From positions 34,969,720 through 35,033,719 of the forward strand of contig NC_088645.1 in NCBI RefSeq assembly GCF_964019385.1: a stretch of 64,000 bases of DNA. The letters are read 5' to 3'. A program made the translations under genes and the position numbers. This document shows, one piece after another, positions 21,351-32,449 of the stretch. The notes under the pieces are model-generated. The model did no database searches. It worked only from the letters and a program-made list of their open reading frames with translations, and was not told where the DNA came from. Each line of letters opens with the position of its first letter. The first letter of the stretch is position 1. The stretch comes from Sycon ciliatum. Its lineage: Eukaryota; Porifera; Calcarea; Leucosolenida; Sycettidae.

Positions 21351-21890
21351 GTGTGGTTTCTGAATCGCCGTGTGAGGGACAAACACAGCCTCCGAACACC
21401 TCCGCTGTTCGTCGAGGCCCAGGCACTAGCTCCTCGCTTCGTTGTGAAAATCAATTTGAATTTTTCTTTCTTTCTGGACACATGTTTCGATTTCGCTGAC
21501 GTACAAGTACCGTCAGAGGATGGAAGAAAAGACGATCGTTTCGTCGCAACCAGTCGCAGTGGTCAAAAGACCCCTCTAAAGTCGCTGATAGCTTCATGGC
21601 TAGACGAGCCAGTAGAGGAATTGTGTGAATTAGCAAAAATTGATCAATCGCTGAAGAAATGGAATGAACTGCCATTTGCTGAAGAAAATGGCAGCGCTTC
21701 AGATGGCGAGTCAGACACCGATCAGGAACCGGAATGGACTAGTGATAGGCGTATTGTCGATTTGTCTGCTTTGAATACTCTACTGCGGTCGGCTACTCTA
21801 TGTAGTGCTAGCCACGAGCTGTATTTGAGAATTGTGGAGAAGAAACGGAGTAGATTTGTTCCTGTTTTGTGCATGGAGTTCAGCATATGA
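21351..21890 (+). CDS. Hypothetical ORF, weak likeness to Mutator-like transposase N-termini
   Basis: One continuous 179-codon frame. The first third looks non-coding. From about residue 75 it becomes protein-like (SLIASWLDEPVEELCELAKI), with an acidic linker and then RRIVDLSALNTLL and SHELYLRIVEKKRSRF. R-I-V-D-L followed by a hydrophobic, Lys/Arg-rich block is reminiscent of the N-terminal region of Mutator-like proteins in invertebrates, but the expected paired cysteines are incomplete. It could equally be an exon of an unknown gene. Low confidence. Confidence 0.25.
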   Translation: MWFLNRRVRDKHSLRTPPLFVEAQALAPRFVVKINLNFSFFLDTCFDFADVQVPSEDGRKDDRFVATSRSGQKTPLKSLIASWLDEPVEELCELAKIDQSLKKWNELPFAEENGSASDGESDTDQEPEWTSDRRIVDLSALNTLLRSATLCSASHELYLRIVEKKRSRFVPVLCMEFSI

Positions 21891-23443
21891 CCACAAGGTA
21901 TCTGGAATTCTAAGAAAGAACCATCTTGCGTTATGATCTGAACAGACCTCCACAATATGATGTACATTTTGACTCCATCCCACTAGCTGTGCTTCAAGCC
22001 ATACACCCAGTCCACCATCATTAATTTTGGTTTCCATACCGACAATTGTCGGAGCGCTGTTGCCGCGGTGCCACCCAAAATCAGAACGATGCCCTGAATG
22101 GTATTCTAATCATGGCACTGATAAATTATTGTGTGCTCGAACTCGCCTTCTTCAAACTGTTCTTTCTCACACTGATACAGTACATGTAGCAGAAGATGCT
22201 GAGTGAATCCGCCTTTATCAGGTATCCTGGGGCGGACGAGATAGTGAGGGGTAGTCCGCGTACATGTAATAATGCAGGTTACGAAGTCCTAACCTGGCTC
22301 TGGATTTTAGCAGCTGTGAAGGCTATGGATATTGCTCTAATAATAATAATAATAATAATAAATTGAGGTATAGTTGATGTTCGGTCATGATGGAAGGAGA
22401 GGTGAAGCTACGGGACAGATGAGCTTATTCGCAGGGTGAGGGTGACATCAGTTGGACGGGTATGACGATTATGAAGACAGTTGAACATGATAACTGAATA
22501 TTCAAAGGTAAATCAAACTAATTCGGCAATGAAAAATTCTTTTTACTGATGTACAAAAGAAGTCAACTAATGAATTTATAGAAGTAATATTTTCCCTTTT
22601 CCATGTTGATCTCTACATGTAGCATGCATGACACCTTGGTATGGGGATACTCGTGTAACATTTTGTTGTACTTATGGCCACTTGCAAGTACGAAAAAGTC
22701 ACAATTTTCCGAACTTTGGGGCTCCATAAGTACAACAAAGTGAATATGTATCCCCGCGTGCCAAAGCAGAATATGAGGATTTTGTGAGTATAATCCGAGA
22801 ATCCATGAAAGCATAATTCCATGATTTCGCGAGCATAATCCGCCGGAGCCTACCCGGGAAGAGAGTGTCCGCGACTCAAGTCCCAAGGTCGCATAAAGTA
22901 GCAAATGTAGCATATCGTACCAAATGTAGCATATTTTGCTACAAGGAGCAAAGAATTCGCATAATTATCACTGATATCAGTTCTGGTAATCAAGCTTATG
23001 CTGACCTTTCATACAAACTTCCAGTCAACTTGCCCATCATGCCGGCGGTTTATACTGGGCATATCAACCTCATACAAACCCCATATAGACCACCACCATC
23101 CAAACTCCTTTTTAGAGATTGAGAAGAATTTTCGAGCAATATTAATCTACTTTTGTGTGATTTCGAAGCATATTTTGAAGCAAATGGCCAATATGCGAAA
23201 AGCATAATATGCGAAATTTTGGAGCATATTGGGGCCCTCCCTAATCCCTATCGTAGAAACGTGGTCACATTTGGCCGTAGTCTGAATAGCCTATATACAT
23301 GTAATTGAAAACACAATAATTTTTAGTTCGCGCTTGTCCAGTCGTGCTTCGTATTTGCTGCAGCTCGAACGATCATGACATGAGGATTGAGGAGTCTCGC
23401 GAGATGTTGACAGGCTAGTCGCGTGCGACATAACTCAAAACTA
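21891..23443. other. No gene seen; (AAT)n and GCATAAT-rich repeat DNA
   Basis: An (AAT)n run lies at about 22342-22366. From 22760 to 23230 the words GCATAAT and GCGAAA recur (an ancient dispersed repeat also glimpsed near 50560-50630). Short frames on both strands lack recognisable features. Confidence 0.4.
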
Positions 23444-23494
23444 CAGTGCTGGCAACTGAAATCCAAGGGGATCGGATTTCAGTTGCCAGCACTG
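23444..23494. repeat. Perfect 21-bp hairpin
   Basis: CAGTGCTGGCAACTGAAATC plus C (23444-23464) is exactly complementary to 23474-23494, with a 9-nt loop. Similar half-sites (AACTGAAATCCAAC, GGATTTCATTTACCAGCACT) appear near 28816 and 28921. Confidence 0.85.
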
Positions 23495-23517
23495 AAGTTA
23501 GTTTCCGTGCGTAGTTG

Positions 23518-23755
23518 TACTACTGTCGTGGACATGGAAATCCGGTCGCACGTCTAGCGGCCCCAGGCCAGGGCGCTGGCCATGCAGCCGCGGATAAGCG
23601 GTAAACACATGCATTGTGCGCTGAAGCGCGCTGGCCGCATCGGATCAACATGACTCGACTACTCTTAGTCGCCTGTGAACTGCGCGCAGCTTTCCGTAAG
23701 CGCTGAGTGCGCCGGCCCGGGTCAATCAACTGGATTTCCATGTCCGCTACACTGA
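23518..23755. mobile_element. MITE family M1, copy 1
   Basis: Inverted ends ACTGTCGTGGACATGGAAAT and the complementary GGATTTCCATGTCCG enclose a GC-rich core (GTCGCACGTCTAGCGGCCCC). Copies 2 and 3 are at 24676-24875 and 31740-31922. About 195-240 bp, no coding capacity. Target duplication not clear. Confidence 0.75.
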
Positions 23756-24675
23756 GCCTACAGTACTGCAGTAGTTAGTAGTCTCCAGGGAGTCGACTTT
23801 ATACGACTCCCCGGGCGTCTCATGCTGACGAGTTCTGTGGCTGTCATACTCAGAGAGTTACTGCCAAAATACTGTTTGGGCGAATGCTTTCCTGCACTTG
23901 CATGCTGCTGCATGCATCGCCTAGACGGACCGCTCCATGACTGCGACCACAAAAGAAAACAGACTCAGTGCAAGTATGCCATGGCATAGGCAGCGTTTGT
24001 GTGCTGTTTGCGTCTCAAGAAAGACAGAACACTATTAATTTTTTTGCTTCATGAACTCAGTTGCCGGCGTTGGCTCAGTGTATTCTGGCGAGAAGACATT
24101 TGTCTCGCTTTCGAAGATAGTTCTCCTGCAGTTAATTCCTGGCCGTACTTCTTCCTGGGGTACGCTCATTGTCCCTTCAGCTTGAGCAAGTTCAGGACGA
24201 CGTGAAAGAGATTTCCTATCTTCCCAGATTTGCGAAGCACACCTCGAGTCAGGGTAAGCGAGAGCGATATAGGTTAGTTCAGTTGAGATTTCAGTTAGCG
24301 TGGCGTTAGCACGAACCTATGTTGGACTGAATCAGTGATTGTTTTGGTTTTGTTTACCCGTGAGTACGGTCGTTCATGTTTGCGCGAGGTAATTTAGTTA
24401 TTGAGTGTAGAATGAACACGTGGAATCCTGAAAATTTGAACGCCAAAATGACGCGGAAAAAAACTTCTAAACACCAGTAGGGATTCCAAGATATAATTCA
24501 AATTCATAATTCAAGCTAGCCTGTTCTTGGACAATGTCACCCAGGTAATAAGAAATCCAATGGTACCAATTTTTTTATCAAAATCGGTCCAGGCATTCGA
24601 AAGTTATAGCCATTTTTCTCTGGCGATCAAACGTGAAATCGGCTCAAAACATGGTCAAACTACTGCATACCCGCC
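23756..24675. other. No gene seen
   Basis: Short frames on both strands without recognisable domains. No repeat found other than the flanking M1 copies. Confidence 0.4.
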
Positions 24676-24875
24676 ACCTACTGTCGTGGACATGGAAATC
24701 CGGTCGCACGTCTAGCGGCCCCAGGGCGCTGGCCATGCAGCCGTAGCACGTTTTATCATGCACTGCATGCTGCTGGTCGCATCGGATCAACGTGTGCACT
24801 GCATGCTACGTTCTGTACGCGCTGAGGGCGCCGGCCCGGGTCAATCGACTGGATTTCCATGTCCGCGACAGTAGC
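24676..24875. mobile_element. MITE family M1, copy 2
   Basis: The best preserved copy: ends CTACTGTCGTGGACATGGAA and the complement finishing CCATGTCCGCGACAGTAG. The core is shorter than in copy 1 and contains a duplicated CACTGCATGCT phrase. Confidence 0.8.
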
Positions 24876-24991
24876 AACATACATTTTCACACGAATTAGA
24901 TGAAATTTGGTTTACAGTCAGCCTCTTATCCTTGCCTTGAGCGGATGGCATATGCACACTTCGATTTGGCAAACCTACCCCTCTTCTTCAC

Positions 24992-25130
24992 ACGGCTTTG
25001 GCCGACAAGGACGTCAAGTCACCAGCACGGCTTTGGCCGACAAGGACGTCAAGTCACCAGCACGGCTTTGGCCGACAAGGACGTCAAGTCACCAGCACGG
25101 CTTTGGCCATTGCCGACAAGGAGGGAAAGT
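24992..25130 (+). repeat. 35-bp minisatellite
   Basis: Units starting ACGGCTTTGGCCGACAAGGA begin at 24992, 25027, 25062 and 25097. The last is interrupted by ATTG. Thirty-five is not a multiple of three, so the open frames running through it cycle between frames and are unlikely to be coding. Confidence 0.9.
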
Positions 25131-25237
25131 CACAAACACGCCAATGTTGATGTTGCCGATGCCGTCTTCTGCAGAGAGCTTGCAAGTTGCGAACCAAATC
25201 CAGAAGACGCTGTCGATGGGAGCTGGGATCAGGCTGA

Positions 25238-25960
25238 TCATGATGAGAGATCTCCGACACCAACCAGTTCGATCGGTAATGACGGCAGCTCACTGTTCTC
25301 CGCCAGCGCACGAGTCGTACTTCCGAAGTAAATCCAAGCCGCCGCCTGTTCTCCTTGTTCCTGGCAAACAGGAGATAGTACAGAATCGTGTACTACGTCG
25401 TGCTCACTAGGCAAAGCGCAATCCTGGTCTTCGTGCTGCTTGATACTCGCGACCAGCTGACTGTGCTGCGGGTAACATCCTGTTGAAATGCATTCGAAGC
25501 CTTCCGTGGACCACGTTGTACACGTCACATTGAAGTTAACACGTGATGTATCAAGATCACTTAGGTCGTTCACAATCGTTTGATCATTCAACTGGAAGGT
25601 GAAAGCGGAATGCACTATCTTCGGAGCGTTCGTCGTCCAAACCTTTTTATTAGTTGAAGAATACTTTGATGCAGGTAATACAGAGCGCACCGTCACCCTT
25701 GACATCGCTGTCAAGTCTGCAGTCTGATGATGAAGATGATTGACAGGGCAAATACGACGACACTACATACACTTCCAATTCCAATAGCTGTTCCAAGCTG
25801 CAAGCCTTCCTCTGCAGAATTATCAGTCGTTGAAGAATATGCGGGTGAGGCAGAGCTCACCGTCACGCTTGACATCGCTGTCAAGTCTGCAGTCTGCATC
25901 GCTGATGTTGCTGATTTAGGCGTTGTGGTGACTGTTGATGTAGTTGTGTAGGAACCGCAT
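25238..25960 (-). pseudogene. Membrane-protein exon paralogue (stalk + TM), left copy
   Basis: The minus-strand frame 25899-25711 reads MQTADLTAMSSVTVSSASPA, then a TM-like stretch (GIGSVCSVVVFALSIIFIIR). It is a close paralogue of 31255-31514 on the plus strand. A second minus frame (25714-25238) starts again with the TAMSRVTVRS phrase and continues for over 100 residues with CTTWSTEGFECISTGC, suggesting a duplicated stalk exon next to an extracellular segment. The exon donor seen in the right copy is absent, so this copy is probably dead. Ser/Thr-rich stalk plus one TM is typical of type I cell-surface proteins. Family unknown. Confidence 0.4.
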
Positions 25961-26024
25961 GTTTTTAGAGCAACAAAATGGCAAACAATAAAGAGGAATT
26001 CAGTAGCAGAGGTCGAGCATCAAG

Positions 26025-26110
26025 TTACAGTCAACTTGGCTAATAACGACTGCGGATTTAACTTCGTGAACAACGACAGAATTTCCATGCCCAGAACAAA
26101 AGACAGTTCT
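26025..26110 (-). mobile_element. Remnant of pogo-like MITE P1
   Basis: TACAGTCAACTTGGCTAATA starting near 26027 is the inverted counterpart of the right end of the element at 31000-31186, next to the paralogous TM exon. Only one end is recognisable. Confidence 0.5.
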
Positions 26111-26394
26111 GGATAGTGGCCCAGAAGCCTGACCACATCTTTCGGCCACACGCTGTGGACGCGGAGGGGTTGATCCTGCTTCATGTCAAGTGCTGGTGTT
26201 GATGTCCAGGAAGCGTTCAGATTTGAACTACCACTCGACATGCGCGGTATCGTACTACTGGCATCACGCGAAATTAGTCGCTGGGATGTGGGGAACGCTG
26301 ACCGGACTTGTTGAGCTGTGCAGGAAAAAGGACACAATAATGGAAAGAGTGAAGAATAAAAAAAAAAACTGATCAGATTGAGCTGCAATTTCAA

Positions 26395-26600
26395 AATTTT
26401 GGACTTCACGGAGAGTTTCAAAGTATTAGGAAATTAGGCCACGTGCCTTGTACTGCTCTTCTTCTCTCCGAACGCCAACACTTGCAAATCAGACACGAAA
26501 GAAAGAAAAAACTCATCAGTCACGCCACCAGGACTCGAACCAGGGATCCTCACGAGCAAGGTGCCTGGTTCGAGTTCATAGTCCCAAATGGGCTGCAGTG
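26395..26600 (-). repeat. tRNA-like SINE family S1, single diverged copy
   Basis: Shares TTTGGACTTCACGGAGA, the CTGCTCTTCTTCTCTCCGAA block, GAAAGAAAGAAAAAA and GACTCGAACCAGGGATC (B box complement) with the palindromic copy at 35.7-36.16 kb. Confidence 0.6.
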
Positions 26601-27460
26601 CGTGAAAGCGAGAACTGCGAAAACAAGCGTCCTACATCAGAGCATCCGGACACAAGTCCATGAATGGAAGGTGTACGGGAAGCATACCAGGTGCACTGCC
26701 AGGCGTACAGAAGAACGTCGTAGGGATGCGGCATTTATTTCGATCAACTTCTCTGCGATCTCTTCTGTGATCTTGATTCGTCGGCCGCCGCATCGTGAAC
26801 GACTGCGAGAGAGATCAGCAAACTGTCATAACAATGCATGGCAAGGCAGGGTTGCCACTTGCTCCGATTTTTCGGAAATCGTCCGATTTTGATCGCCTGT
26901 CGGACAAACCGACCGATTTTGTTCCCAAAGAGGGACAACCGACTATTATATTTTGAGCGCTTTTTAGTCCAGTTGGCCATTCTGCACTTCCAGGTCACGT
27001 TTGGCCAGTCATTGTACATGTACATGTACCTGTAGGTTTAAAATGCACGCATGCTTGCATGTGTGTGGACAGTTAAAAATGTGTTCTGGGGCCCCAACAG
27101 CAAGCCATTTTCCTTAAAAAATATTCCACGGCGGACAACCCAGGACTCCCGTCACATTTTTCTCCCTCGAAGTGTGGCAGCCCTGCAATGAATCCTGCGC
27201 TTTCAAGCCCTCTCGTTCATAACCGAATGTTTATAATAATAATCGACAGGCGATGGCCTGTCGAGGGGATCTCCTGATGCAAATCAAGCAAAAGAAATAA
27301 ACAGTGCGTATTATAGAGATATGATAAACTTCTTGGGTATGATAACCAACCGAACAAATCTGTAATAGTTTCACCTCTACTTTCAATGCAGCACTAACCC
27401 AAGCAAAGTCCTGCATGTAGAACCAAAGCCGGCACACATACAGAAAATACAATCACACAC
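26601..27460. other. No gene seen
   Basis: Short unrelated frames only. TACATGTACATGTACC at 27015-27030 is an example of the TACATGTA words scattered through the window. Confidence 0.4.
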
Positions 27461-27461
27461 A

Positions 27462-27753
27462 TCACACACACACACACACATGCACGCACGTATGCAGACA
27501 TACGTATCCCTGGACGCACTCGCACACACACACGTGCACACACACACACACACATACACATACACACACAGAGTCTTTCCGCGTTGCGACGCATTGGCCG
27601 AGTCACAGGACATTGCATGTTGCACCAATTGTTGGAATCCAGCACTCCACGTACCCAGCTAAATGCAGCCTGACATCCTTTCGTGTGTGCTGATTCATGC
27701 GCGCTTGTCCTCATGTCTGCACATGTCCATGTCCGTGTGTGTGTGTGCGCATG

Positions 27754-27786
<33 letters not shown>

Positions 27787-27860
27787 ATGTCCGTGTGTGT
27801 GTGTGTGTGCATGTCCGTGTGTGTGTGTGTGTGTGCATGTCCGTGTGTGTGTGTGTGAAG
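27462..27860. repeat. CA/TG microsatellites with punctuated GCATGTCC units
   Basis: (CA)n runs at 27462-27570 are followed by (TG)n at 27735-27857 in which GCATGTCCG interrupts the TG runs four times. Long open frames here are microsatellite artefacts. Confidence 0.9.
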
Positions 27861-28097
27861 CACGGGTTCATGGTGAACCCCTCCGCGTCCACAGCGTGTG
27901 ACCAAAAGATGTGGTCATGCTTCTAGGCCAGTCTCCAGAACTGTCTCGGTCACTGTCGAAGAAGGTTTGTTTGTACATGTATTTAGAGTCACTTTGCGTA
28001 TGTCTAAAATAATCTTGAATGGCGCTCCACGCAGCTTCATTGTAAAAAATATGATGGTTACCAACTACAGTGGCCCTGACTCGACTGCTGCATTTAA

Positions 28098-28699
28098 CCC
28101 TTTAAGAGCCGCCCCATACTTGAATGCGTCGTAAACGACGCATTCAAATGCAAAACTTCAAAAGATCGTAACTCAGTCTAATCTCGCTCAAATCCATCGA
28201 TCGAAATATCTAGGGCGAAGAGAAAACTCTCACCTGTCGGGAGAAACAATCCGCGAAGCGCTGCGAGCAACGGTTCCCGAGATAAATCACTCGTAAGTTG
28301 AGCCGCGATCGCGGCAATTTCAAAAGCGCGCAGTGCAACTTTAGTATTGAGATTTTTGAGACTTTTCGTCACGCTGGTTTACTCGAATTTGCACGGGTTT
28401 CACTGTTGATATTGTCAAGAGTACACAGCAAAAAAATTCGAACTCCACGATCGAGTAGAATGAAATATCTGGAGCGGGACGCAATTGGACGCATTTGGGG
28501 CATTTTTCGTACTGTCGCTGCGATCTAGCGCTGGATAGACGGTGTTCTGGCTATCATGATCGACCTCATTCTCTTCCTCTCGCGGAGACCGTTCCAGGAA
28601 GCCCTAGATTGTGAGGATTGAGTGAGTAGAACTGAAGCTATGATCCGAGGAACATGAAAAAATGCAGATTTTTGAAAATTTCCTGTGGCTCTTAAAGGG
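28098..28699. mobile_element. piggyBac-like MITE (602 bp)
   Basis: Ends CCCTTTAAGAGCC and GGCTCTTAAAGGG are flanked by TTAA at 28094-28097 and 28700-28703. The TTAA target plus CCC terminus is typical of piggyBac. A subterminal hairpin TGAATGCGTCG-TAAA-CGACGCATTCA lies at about 28120-28147. No transposase. Confidence 0.85.
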
Positions 28700-28703
28700 T
28701 TAA

Positions 28704-29320
28704 GACAAAAGGAGGGATATAATGATGGTCTTGATGATCAAAACCTAAATGTACTGACCTAAAGAATTCTTCTGTGTGTAATGTAGCTGCTCAGTGTTAC
28801 AACAAGGTGGTGCGAACTGAAATCCAACAACCATGAATAGAGTAGAGTCACGGTTCACTGCACAGTCCACTGTTCACAGTGCAGGGATTGTACAGTCCGG
28901 GACTGGTATTTCCACAAGGCTGGATTTCATTTACCAGCACTGTATCTGTATTGTACTGGTACATGCTGCATCATTGATGTGCTGATTGCACATTTTTTAA
29001 ATGCCTTGTACCAATACTGGGGGACTTCTCAGTGTGCATCGTGTTCTAACCGTGAAGTATACACTACAATTATTTCCCTAGGGTTCCCTGGAAGAAGGTC
29101 ATGCATGTTGGGACTCCCCTAGTCAAATAATACACTCTACTACTCCACTAAGTACAGTCATTAAGTTTTATTCATGCCACAGATTAATTGCTGATCCTCT
29201 GATCATTTGGGAGACTAAAATCCGTCTTCATTTATATTATGACTTATGGTATGAATTCTGGAGCTGAGTTTTTGATTCCTTTGAGCAACTGGCTTGAATT
29301 TTTGCTTCCTTTGTCTCCAG
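28704..29320. other. No gene seen; presumed intron or intergenic
   Basis: AT-rich, without open frames of note, ending in the pyrimidine-rich acceptor of the sushi exon. Confidence 0.4.
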
Positions 29321-29506
29321 AACGGTGCCCTGATCTAGTATCAGCGCACTTCAATTACAAACCCATAGCAGGTTTCAACAGGGCGATTGGTGCGCAGGTA
29401 TCGATAAGATGTCAAACGGGATACGTATGGAGCAACGGTCTGGCTATCACCATCTCTACGTTCCATAGTGGCGGAGTATCGCACCCAAGTCCACCAAGAT
29501 GTGAAA
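29321..29506 (+). CDS. Sushi/CCP-like exon of a cell-surface protein
   Basis: An acceptor (CTTCCTTTGTCTCCAG) precedes the exon and a strong donor (GAAA then GTAAGT) follows. It is 186 nt long with phase 1 at both ends, the classical symmetrical module arrangement of extracellular domains. It encodes RCPDLVSAHFNYKPIAGFNR, GAQVSIRCQTGYVW, then a Gly-Gly stretch and PSPPRCE, matching cysteines 1, 2 and 4 of a sushi domain. Cysteine 3 and the usual tryptophan before the last cysteine are missing, so the domain is degenerate or unusual. The downstream TM exon on the same strand (31.2-31.5 kb) may belong to the same gene. Confidence 0.5.
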
Positions 29507-29699
29507 GTAAGTTTGTACAATATGAGGGCTTTTTCAGGACTTTAGGAGTATCGAGAATTGAATTGTTTTGGAACTTTAATCTGGGTGTGCTGAGTTGCCG
29601 TACAAGAACAGCGGTTTCAAATGGACGTGAAGTTGTGGACAGGTCGTTGGTGTCTCAAAGTGTTGACTGGTGTTGGATGTTCCGGCTTTGGTGCTTAAG

Positions 29700-30425
29700 C
29701 CTAATTCACATTCGACGCAACGATGACGGTACGGGACGTAAGCGCCTGTTCGGACGGCTGGGGTGAGCTGTAAAATCCTGTACGATTCGAACGACACGAC
29801 GTGCAGCAGTCGTTGCGATGTTCAACGTCGAACGGCGCGAGTCATAAGGCATGGTCCGTGACGGGGTGACTTTCGGACCTAATTTCTTGTTTTCGGGACT
29901 TCTATTAAAATTGATTATTTCTCCTTGAATGAAGCGGAATCGAGTTCACAATACCAGTTTTTCATCAAAACCAAAAAAAGGTGCCCTGAAAGTTGTGGCA
30001 TTCAAATATTAGCCCCAGGAAATGATAGAACAGTTCCTCTGTCACGCTCCTGAACTGTCTCTAAATCCAATGAAGTAACCTGAGATCTTATCTTGAAAAA
30101 TTTCAACTCAAGCCGTGCTAGCCATTCTGTGAGTTATCGTGGAAAGCGTAATGTTCACAATGCTAAAAATCTCCTCTTGTACGAATCGGGAGTTGTCGGC
30201 GCACGACGACGTCTCCTGTTCACACTCGAATTGCAGCCGTTTTGTATGCTTGCGTTCCCGTATACTGTATGGGAAGTTGAATCGATTCAACTTTTCACAT
30301 AGCTTCCCGATGGTACGGTTGTGTTCCCGTTCCGGGTATTCACGTTGCATGTCGTCAGACCGTCCAGTCGCTTCCCGTCGATCATTGCGTCGCGTCCCGT
30401 CTCGCCCAGTCGAATGTGAACTAGG
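29700..30425. mobile_element. MITE with 17-bp inverted ends (726 bp)
   Basis: CCTAATTCACATTCGAC at the left and the complement of CCTAGTTCACATTCGAC at the right. Subterminal GTACGGGACG/CGTCCCGT-like words repeat. No transposase. Superfamily not assignable because the target duplication is unclear. Confidence 0.65.
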
Positions 30426-30803
30426 AGTGAGCTAGGCGGTGAACACTAATGCCACTGGCGTGGTTTGAGTGCACACTCATGTATGGGACTGTCTATGTGC
30501 ACTTCAGATGTCTATAATACATGTGCTGGTCTGTTGCTATCTGTGTGCGTGTTATGTGCTGTGTTCTATTTAGAAGTCTCTTCTACAAGTCCTGATATTG
30601 ACGGTACGTTCCACTTCTGTTTCTCTTTGCCTTGCACTTTCAGTGAGTGCATCAAGCACTGAAGTGGGTTTTGAAAACACTGTATGACCACTGTGTTGCA
30701 TCTACCGGTGCAGAAATGACCATTAGAGCAGTGACAACACCTTTCTGCAGAATGTACTAGAAAGACTTGTGGCAGGATTTGTTCTAGTCGGGCACAGATG
30801 CAG

Positions 30804-30964
30804 TTGTCTTTCATGGTAGGCTGGATGTGCAGTCTGTATACGAATAGCAGTGCAAAGATGTATGTGTCTTTCAGGGTAGTCTCGGTGTGTACTCTATATA
30901 CGACTAGCAGTGCAAAGATGTGTCTTTCATGGTAGTCTCGGTGTATACTCTATATACGACCAGT
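30804..30964 (+). repeat. ~58-bp minisatellite, three units
   Basis: Each unit contains GTCTTTCATGGTAGTCTCGG, then a TATACTCTATATACGACTAG-like stretch and GCAGTGCAAAGATG. Confidence 0.75.
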
Positions 30965-30999
30965 ATGTCTGTACCACACCACTCAGCATGTCAGAAGTA

Positions 31000-31186
31000 C
31001 AGTCAACTTTGCGTATAACCACACTCGGCCGGGCATCAGAAAAGTGTCCCTATTCGCGAAGTGTCGTTATACCCGAAGTCTCATTACATGTCTACAGGTG
31101 GAATGAACTTTGCTCTGGGCATGGAAATTCTGTCGTTGTTCGCGAATTGTCGTTATATCCGCAGTCGTTATTAGCCAAGTTGACTG
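31000..31186. mobile_element. pogo/Tigger-like MITE P1 (187 bp)
   Basis: Ends CAGTCAACTTTGCGTATAAC and the complementary AGCCAAGTTGACTG, flanked by TA on each side (30998-30999 and 31187-31188). CAGT-starting ends with a ..ATAAC.. motif and a TA target are typical of pogo-type Tc1/mariner elements. Internal GTCGTTATACCCGAAGT-like words repeat. Confidence 0.75.
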
Positions 31187-31254
31187 TAACTTGATGCTCG
31201 ACCGCTGCTACTGAATTCCTCATTTTTGTTTGCCATTTTGTTGCCCTAAAAACA

Positions 31255-31514
31255 TGCGGTTCCTACACAACTACATCAACAGTCACAGCAACGCCTCAAT
31301 CAGCAACATCAGCGATGCAGTCTGCAGACTTGACAGCGATGTCAAGCGTGACGGTGCGCTCTGCCTCACCTGCATCAAAGTATTCTTCAACTACTGATGA
31401 TTCTGCAGAGGAAGGCATGCAGTCTGCAACAGTTATTGGCGTTGGGATTGTATTCGGTGTCGTGGTATTTGCCCTGTCAATCGTCTTCATCTTTGCAGTG
31501 AGGAGGCATTGCAG
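31255..31514 (+). CDS. Stalk + transmembrane exon of a cell-surface protein, right copy
   Basis: The frame reads CGSYTTTSTVTATPQSATSA, a Ser/Thr-rich stalk with MSSVTVRSASPASKYSSTTD, then GVGIVFGVVVFALSIVFIFA (one TM helix) and the stop-transfer RRHCR. It ends at a donor, GCAG then GTAGGA (phase 2). No convincing acceptor lies just upstream, and the frame is open from 31195. The inverted paralogue at 25.7-25.96 kb shows the segment was duplicated together with MITE P1. It may be a downstream exon of the sushi-like gene. Ligand and role unknown. Confidence 0.45.
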
Positions 31515-31739
31515 GTAGGAACTTCTTATTGATTCCTAGTTTATATCAGGGTGGCATGTGTACTCTTTTCCCTTGATCTGTTCGGTAAAGTACTGCTAGA
31601 GCGCTCCGTCTCGCAAGAGCATCGCACCTTGATTTCACAGACAGGGAAAATGATAATCGTATGGCAGAGTGCAACTAAGTGTCCAAAGTGTGAGAACCTT
31701 AGTGAAGTTAGGGCACCCTTTTTGAAGCAGGTTTTTGTG

Positions 31740-31922
31740 TGACGGTCGTGTCCGCTCGGAGAAATTTCCACACACTGCGTGCAGTGCACAGAGTCATGTT
31801 AATCCGATGCGGCCAGCACGCTGCAGCGCACAATGCATGTTCCGCTATCCACGGCGGGCTGCATGGCCAGCTCCCTGGGGCCGCTAGACGTGCCACCAGA
31901 TTTCCATGTCCACGACAGTAGA
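31740..31922. mobile_element. MITE family M1, copy 3
   Basis: The left end is degraded (GACGGTCGTGTCCGCTCGGA). The right end is the good complement of CTACTGTCGTGGACATGGAA. The core is inverted relative to copies 1 and 2. It lies in the right arm of the large inverted duplication. Confidence 0.7.
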
Positions 31923-32449
31923 TGGGGATTTGTTAGCAAAATGCCACCAACTGCGGCATTTCTTTTTTCTAAATGCATGGATGAACGCAAATGACCCTTA
32001 TGTTGTAGTCGTTTGGACCCTGATTCGACTGGTTTTGGTCCGAGAAGGCTGCAATGCAACGTTTAGCTATTATTCCCAATTGAACACGGATGAGTAAGTT
32101 ATCACGTAATCAGGCATGCACCAGTCACCTGGTCACCGTCTCTGCAGGCTAACACGTGAAGATTGTTAGGGCGCTTTCCTGTCAATCGAGTTGAACCTTA
32201 GTGCGAAACGTGTAGCCTGCAGGCATGGTTACCAAGTGACTGGTCTACACATGAGCACGTGACCGCTTACTCAACCGTGTTCGATTGAGAATACTGGCCG
32301 AACGCTGCATCCCAGCCTTCTCGGACCAAACCCAGTTGACTCAGCGTCCAAGAGACTACAACATAAGGGCAAACCGCGTTCACCCATGTATTAAGAAAAA
32401 GAAAATGCCTCTTTTAGTGACATTTTCCATAAAAATCCCCATGTAGTAG
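31918..32449. repeat. Imperfect ~248-bp inverted repeat (foldback)
   Basis: The left arm 31918-32166 and right arm 32203-32449 are imperfect complements along their whole length, for example CCCTTATGTTGTAGTC, GGTCCGAGAAGGCTG and GCCTGCAGGCTACACGT-like blocks on both sides, with a ~37-nt loop. The arms have diverged, so this is old. Confidence 0.75.

Noticed and set aside
24992-25130. Regular 35-bp repeats that might suggest a CRISPR-like array
   Set aside because: Units are contiguous with no spacers, in eukaryotic DNA without any cas gene. It is a minisatellite.
24900-25410. Coding gene across the 35-bp minisatellite
   Set aside because: Repeat length is not a multiple of three, and the overlapping frames simply follow the repeat.
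27735-27860. GCATGTCC repeated at short intervals
   Set aside because: It is an interrupted TG microsatellite, not a regulated site array.
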